A stretch of 33,231 bases of DNA from an uncultured Collinsella sp. (lineage in GTDB: Bacteria; Actinomycetota; Coriobacteriia; Coriobacteriales; Coriobacteriaceae), in contig URSO01000016.1 in assembly GCA_900550415.1 (NCBI GenBank), positions 1 through 33,231 on the forward strand. Direction: 5' to 3'. This document shows, piece by piece, positions 29,250 through 33,231 of this stretch (within the stretch, counting starts at the first letter, position 1; the number at the start of each line of letters is the position of its first letter). Below the pieces are notes generated by a model, which did not search any database, was not told the origin of the DNA, and was given only the letters and a program-made list of their open reading frames with translations. A program made the translations under genes and the position numbers.

Positions 29250-30626
29250 ATGTGGGCATACGAGACGACGTTCTATCAGATCTATCCGCTGGGCTTTTGC
29301 GGAGCTCCGCGCGAAAACGCCGCCCCTGTTGCCGAGGATGAACTCGCCCAGGCTGCCAACGCTGCGCCCAACCCCGATGCGCCCATAATGAAGATTGCCC
29401 AATGGGCCGACTACCTGCAAGAGCTCGGCATCGGTGCTGTGCTCATTAACCCGCCGCTCGAATCCGACAGTCACGGTTACGACACGCGCAGCCTGCGCCA
29501 TATCGACCGTCGCCTGGGTGGGGATGCCGACTTTGCCGCCGTGTGCGAGACACTGCATGCCCATGGCATCCGTGTGGTGCTTGATGCCGTCTTCAACCAT
29601 GTCGGTCGCGGTTTTTGGGCCTTCCGCGATGTTCAGGAGCGCAAGTGGGACTCGCCCTACAAGGACTGGTTTCACATTAGCTTTGACGGCGACTCCTGCT
29701 ATGGCGACGGCTTTTGGTACGAGGGCTGGGAAGGCCATTTTGAGCTTGTGAAGCTCAACTTGCAAAACCCCGCCGTGGTCGATTACCTGCTTGAGTCCGT
29801 GCGTCGCTGGGCCGAGGGCTTTGGCATCGACGGCCTGCGCTTGGACGTCGCCTATATGCTCGATCGCGATTTTATGCGCCGCCTGCATACTTTTACCCGT
29901 GAGCTCAAGCCCGATTTTGTGCTGATTGGTGAGACGCTCCACGGCGACTACAACCAGATCGTCAATGACGAGATGCTTGACTCCTGCACCAACTACGAGT
30001 GCTACAAGGGCCTGTACTCCAGCTTTAACTCGGTCAACATGTTCGAGATCGCCCACTCGCTGCATCGCCAGTTTGGCGGTGACCCGTGGTGCATTTATCG
30101 CGGCAAGCATCTGCTGTCGTTTGTCGACAACCACGATGTGCCGCGCCTGGCGAGCATCCTTACCGACAAGTCCTGTCTGCGCCCCGCTTATGGCATGCTC
30201 TTTGGCATGCCGGGCATTCCGTGCGTCTACTATGGCAGCGAGTGGGGGATTCCTGGCGAAAAGGGTGGCCCCGATGGCGACTGGGCGCTGCGACCTGCGC
30301 TCGATGAGCCTGCGCCCAACGAGCTGACGGCCTTCATCAAGCAGCTCGCGCACCTGCGCTCGGCAGACGACGCGGCGGCCCGTGCCCTCAACTATGGTGC
30401 CTATCGCAACGTGGTGATCCAGAACAAGCAGCTGCTGTTCGAGCGCGCCTGTGATGACGCGACGGTGCTCGTGGCGGTGAACGCCGTGGGCGAGCCTTAC
30501 GCCTTTGGCGCCGGCGAGCTCAATGGGTCCTTTGTCGACCTGCTGGCCGACGGCGCGCCCACGGTTGAGCTGACGGGTGCCCTTGAGCTTGCGCCCTACG
30601 AGGTGCGTTATCTGCTGAGGGCCTAG
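29250..30626 (+). CDS. GH13 alpha-amylase family glycosidase (cytoplasmic)
   Basis: A 458-residue TIM-barrel glycoside hydrolase starting MWAYETTFYQIYPLGFCGAP. Conserved GH13 regions are all present: I, DAVFNH (112-117); II, GLRLDVAY with nucleophile Asp199; III, LIGETLH with acid/base Glu228; IV, FVDNHD with the third carboxylate Asp296. No signal peptide or binding module, so it acts inside the cell on imported malto-oligosaccharides or cyclodextrins; it is close to neopullulanase/cyclomaltodextrinase-type enzymes but lacks their long N-terminal domain. GGGAGG lies just before the ATG at 29250; an in-frame extension upstream overlaps the MFS gene and terminator and is rejected. Only three bases separate it from the next gene. 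Confidence 0.88.
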   Translation: MWAYETTFYQIYPLGFCGAPRENAAPVAEDELAQAANAAPNPDAPIMKIAQWADYLQELGIGAVLINPPLESDSHGYDTRSLRHIDRRLGGDADFAAVCETLHAHGIRVVLDAVFNHVGRGFWAFRDVQERKWDSPYKDWFHISFDGDSCYGDGFWYEGWEGHFELVKLNLQNPAVVDYLLESVRRWAEGFGIDGLRLDVAYMLDRDFMRRLHTFTRELKPDFVLIGETLHGDYNQIVNDEMLDSCTNYECYKGLYSSFNSVNMFEIAHSLHRQFGGDPWCIYRGKHLLSFVDNHDVPRLASILTDKSCLRPAYGMLFGMPGIPCVYYGSEWGIPGEKGGPDGDWALRPALDEPAPNELTAFIKQLAHLRSADDAAARALNYGAYRNVVIQNKQLLFERACDDATVLVAVNAVGEPYAFGAGELNGSFVDLLADGAPTVELTGALELAPYEVRYLLRA

Positions 30627-30629
30627 GCC

Positions 30630-31193
30630 ATGGCTGCGTCCGACGAGGGCTATCAACATATTGAGCATGGGTTTGAACCCGTGTTTGACGAGCGCTCGAG
30701 CGTTTTGGTGCTAGGGTCGTTTCCCTCGGTGCTCTCGCGTGCAAATGCCTTTTATTACGGCAACCCTCAGAATCGCTTTTGGCGTGTGATGGCTGCGTGC
30801 CTCGGTGTGCCTGTGCCGCCCAACGAGGGCGATCCTTTGGCAAGCGGTGAGCCCGCGACGCTCGACGCCTCAATTGCCGCCAAGCGGGCCATGCTGCTGA
30901 ACGGCGGCGTGGCCCTGTGGGATGCAATCGAGGGCTGCGACATTAAGGGCTCGAGCGACGCGAGCATTCGCAACGTTGTGCCGGCACATATCGAGCGCAT
31001 TACCGATGCCGCGCCGATCGAGGTCGTTGTCTGTAACGGCGGTACGGCAGGGCGACTCTACAAACGCTATCTACAAGAACGCACCGGGCTGCCCGCCATC
31101 GTCCCGCCCTCGACAAGTCCTGCCAATGCGGCTTGGCGTCTGGAGCGCCTTGTCGAGCGCTGGCGCGAGGCAGTTGACTGGGCTGCTCTCTAA
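30630..31193 (+). CDS. Family 6 uracil/hypoxanthine-DNA glycosylase
   Basis: A 187-residue DNA repair enzyme of UDG family 6 (DNA-deoxyinosine glycosylase). The signature is GSFPSVLSRANAFYYGNPQNRFW (about 30-52), with the PQNRFW part that positions the catalytic Asn/Tyr residues; C-terminal PPSTSPANAAW corresponds to the leucine-loop motif. It excises deaminated bases (hypoxanthine). The ATG follows the GH13 stop by three bases, with GAGGG in the end of that gene, so both are co-transcribed although functionally unrelated. Its stop is one base from the convergent minus-strand gene's stop, with no terminator between. Confidence 0.85.
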   Translation: MAASDEGYQHIEHGFEPVFDERSSVLVLGSFPSVLSRANAFYYGNPQNRFWRVMAACLGVPVPPNEGDPLASGEPATLDASIAAKRAMLLNGGVALWDAIEGCDIKGSSDASIRNVVPAHIERITDAAPIEVVVCNGGTAGRLYKRYLQERTGLPAIVPPSTSPANAAWRLERLVERWREAVDWAAL

Positions 31194-31194
31194 T

Positions 31195-31854
31195 TTAGAT
31201 ATTTGATTGAGCGTGGGCGCCGAGGCGTTTGATGATGGTGCGCCAGATCGGCGCGGGCAGCGCGGGCTCGACACGCACCATGCCGTCGGCGTCGACGCTA
31301 CCTGCATTGCCACCGCCAAGCAGCTGCGCATGCTCAACCGAGCAGCCCATGCGCACAGCGCCCACGAGCTTATCCATCGCTTCCGAAAATGGTCGGCGCA
31401 AGAGGCCCATGCGTGGGGAATGGCGAAGCGCTGCGATGCCGCTGCCGGTGCAGGCGATAACGCCGCCGCACCACGTTAGCCTACGGAGTTCGCAAGCTTG
31501 GCGCAGGCGCTCGATGAGCATGCGCGCCCCCTCGGTACGCTCGTAGATGGCCTGAACGACGACATAGACGCGCGTCCCCGTATCGCCAAAGCGATTGAGT
31601 GCCTTCTCGATGTCTGTCATTGCCTCGTCATCGGGCATATCCTCAACGGCGAGCACGATGCCATCGGCGGTATCGGCGCTATTCGCCTTCAAGTCGACTG
31701 GATGGGGGAGTGCGGTGCCGGAAAGCTGCGCATAGGCTGCGATGGCATCCTGAAGGTCCCAGAGCAAAAACTCAAGATCGGCGCTATCGGGAATACTGAC
31801 AAACGCGATGCTATGCAGTGTTTTTGGTACATCGCCGCGCGCGGTCGTCTCCAT
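31195..31854 (-). CDS. Uncharacterised protein, possibly flavodoxin-like
   Basis: A 219-residue soluble protein starting METTARGDVPKTLHSIAFVS. The order of strand and helix patterns (ADGIVLAVEDMPDDEAMTDIE; TRVYVVVQAIYERTEGARML; LTWCGGVIACTGSGIAALRH) resembles an NAD(P)H-dependent FMN reductase or flavodoxin-like fold, but I see no standard FMN-binding loop, so this is weak inference. The C-terminal part is IWRTIIKRLGAHAQSNI. AAAGGAGG lies four bases before the ATG. It is divergent from the aminotransferase and convergent with the glycosylase gene. Confidence 0.6.
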   Translation of the reverse strand: METTARGDVPKTLHSIAFVSIPDSADLEFLLWDLQDAIAAYAQLSGTALPHPVDLKANSADTADGIVLAVEDMPDDEAMTDIEKALNRFGDTGTRVYVVVQAIYERTEGARMLIERLRQACELRRLTWCGGVIACTGSGIAALRHSPRMGLLRRPFSEAMDKLVGAVRMGCSVEHAQLLGGGNAGSVDADGMVRVEPALPAPIWRTIIKRLGAHAQSNI

Positions 31855-31947
31855 GCCGCCTCCTTTCCGGTTGGTTTCCGTTTAGGTTACACCGTCTGGC
31901 AGCGCCTCGCCGCGCTATCCTAGTGCAACCCTTACGAAAGGAATGCC

Positions 31948-33084
31948 ATGCGTCTGCCCATGAACACCTCGCTTGCCACGCTTAAGCCCTCCGGTATCCG
32001 CCGGATCAACGCGCTCGCCGCCCAGCATCCGGGGTGCATCGCGCTCGCGCTCGGCGAGCCCGACTTTCCCACGCCCGATGTGATTAGCGTCGAGGTGACC
32101 GCCGCGTTGGACCGCGGTGACACGCACTATCCGCCCAACAACGGTCGCCCCGCCCTGCGCGAGGCGCTGTCTGCCTACATGGGGGATGCGGGCCTTACGT
32201 TTTCGGCAGACGAGGTCATCCTGACCGACGGCGCGACTGAGGCCCTGTCGGCAACATTCATGGCTATGCTCAACCCCGGCGACGAGGTTATTATCCCCAC
32301 GCCGGCCTTTGGCCTGTACGAGAGCATTGTCGTGGCCAATCACGCCAAAGCGGTCTTTTTGGATACGGAGCCTGCGCAATTTCAGATTGACGAGGAAGCG
32401 CTTCGCGCCTGTGTGACTCCGGCGACCAAGGCCATCGTTATCTGCTCGCCCAACAATCCCACGGGCTGCATTCTCAACGCGGCATCGCTCGACGCCGTGG
32501 CGCGCGTAGCGGAGCAGGCGGGCATCTACGTAATCTGCGACGACGTATATAACCGCCTGGTCTACGTGGACGGCTACGAGCGCTTCGCCCATCGCCACCC
32601 GGAGCTACGCGAGCAGATGGTGGTCATCGAGAGCTTCTCCAAGCCCTGGGCCATGACCGGCTGGCGCTTGGGCTGGCTCGCAGCGGCAGCCCCCGTCATC
32701 GCCGAGATCGCAAAGGCCCACCAATACCAAGTATCGAGCGCCGTTTCATTTGAAATGGACGCCGCAATGCGAGCCCTGACCGTCGACCCAACCCCTATGC
32801 TCAAAGTCTACCGAGCCCGCCGCGAACGCGTACTCGCAGCCTTAAACGCCATGGGCCTCGACGTAGTAGAGCCCGCAGGAGCCTTCTACACTTTCCCGAG
32901 CATCAAAAAGTTCGGCCTAACCAGCGAAGACTTCTGCATCAAAGCCATCGAAGAGGCAAACGTAGCCCTAGTCCCGGGCGACTGCTTCGGCACCGAAGGC
33001 CACGTCCGCCTCAGCTATTGCGTTTCCGACAAAGACCTAGACGAAGGCCTCCGCCGCCTGTCCACCTTCGTTTCAACCCTGTAG
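31948..33084 (+). CDS. Class I/II PLP-dependent aminotransferase
   Basis: A 378-residue fold-type I aminotransferase. It has GEPDFPTP (36-43), the pyrimidine-binding DGATEAL (94-100), SPNNPTG (167-173), CDDVYNRLV with the Asp that contacts the pyridine nitrogen (about 198), and the Schiff-base Lys232 in SFSKPWAMTGWRLGW. The C-terminal substrate Arg lies in GHVRLSYC. Likely substrates are aspartate or aromatic amino acids, undetermined. GAAAGGA lies upstream of the ATG. From about 32700 on, codon choice shifts to A-ending codons (GAA, GCA, GTA, CTA, AAA), unlike the GC-ending first two thirds. Confidence 0.9.
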   Translation: MRLPMNTSLATLKPSGIRRINALAAQHPGCIALALGEPDFPTPDVISVEVTAALDRGDTHYPPNNGRPALREALSAYMGDAGLTFSADEVILTDGATEALSATFMAMLNPGDEVIIPTPAFGLYESIVVANHAKAVFLDTEPAQFQIDEEALRACVTPATKAIVICSPNNPTGCILNAASLDAVARVAEQAGIYVICDDVYNRLVYVDGYERFAHRHPELREQMVVIESFSKPWAMTGWRLGWLAAAAPVIAEIAKAHQYQVSSAVSFEMDAAMRALTVDPTPMLKVYRARRERVLAALNAMGLDVVEPAGAFYTFPSIKKFGLTSEDFCIKAIEEANVALVPGDCFGTEGHVRLSYCVSDKDLDEGLRRLSTFVSTL

Positions 33085-33231
33085 CCATCAGGGACGCAAC
33101 ACATCAGCCCACCGACTTAAGGCTTATGAGTGGGGGCGCCGGCCAACGGGAAAACGGGCTGCCCCAAAGTCACCGCAGGCCGCGCCGCCGAAGGCCAGGC
33201 GCAAGGTTTTCGTAGATTCCGCACGAGCCGA
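33085..33231. other. Non-coding end of window
   Basis: 147 GC-rich bases after the aminotransferase with no convincing gene or terminator. An in-frame translation is Arg-rich and without family character. The window ends before any further feature can be recognised. Confidence 0.4.

Overview
The window looks like chromosomal DNA of a high-GC gut Coriobacteriia, most likely Collinsella. This rests on protein content: a manXYZ-manO mannose PTS, a HspR-type heat-shock cluster, a fused FeoA-FeoB, a DUF5692 membrane protein beside a large Fe-S/FAD oxidoreductase, and GC-ending codons in most genes. Genus is inferred from remembered family distribution, not from a search.

Layout. Positions 1-1200: a possible truncated membrane-protein start, an orphan CdiA-CT-like nuclease gene, and tRNA-Arg(CCU). 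1246-4953: the mannose-family PTS operon manX-manY-manZ-manO (minus strand), with a 56-bp palindrome at each end. 4956-10289: hypA with a TTG start, a 925-residue multi-cluster Fe-S/FAD oxidoreductase, and a divergent TetR gene plus DUF5692 membrane protein; two perfect 15-bp palindromes lie in the divergent promoter. 10418-13748: an anchored surface protein, an AAA/DUF4143 ATPase whose promoter sits in a perfect 25-bp inverted repeat, and a small Pro/Lys-rich protein. 13880-16507: clpB. 16508-18200: a repeat-rich intergenic region around an orphan membrane-anchored protein. 18214-20514: an aconitase-family hydratase. 20802-23780: hspR, dnaJ, grpE and, where dnaK is expected, an EIIA-Glc gene whose 3' end encodes a DnaK-like C-terminal tail. 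24027-33084: an alpha/beta hydrolase, a small beta-rich protein, feoAB, an MFS exporter, a GH13 amylase, a family-6 uracil-DNA glycosylase, an uncharacterised protein and a PLP aminotransferase.

Two observations stand out. First, at 16686-16900 a 15-bp sequence recurs six times in strictly alternating orientation with exactly 25 bp between copies (40-bp pitch), forming three 55-bp hairpins at 80-bp spacing upstream of clpB. Base changes keep pairing better in minus-strand RNA (G-U) than in plus-strand RNA (A-C), which suggests the minus transcript is the folded form. Second, the usual dnaK-grpE-dnaJ-hspR order is broken: only about 50 DnaK-like codons remain, fused in frame to a phosphocarrier EIIA. 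That is either a real deletion/fusion or an assembly chimera.

Sugar uptake (Man PTS, EIIA), intracellular alpha-glucan cleavage (GH13), iron uptake (FeoAB) and protein quality control (ClpB, GrpE, DnaJ, HspR) are the main themes. I recognised no insertion sequence, prophage or canonical CRISPR-Cas locus. All calls come from reading the sequence by eye; no database comparison was run.
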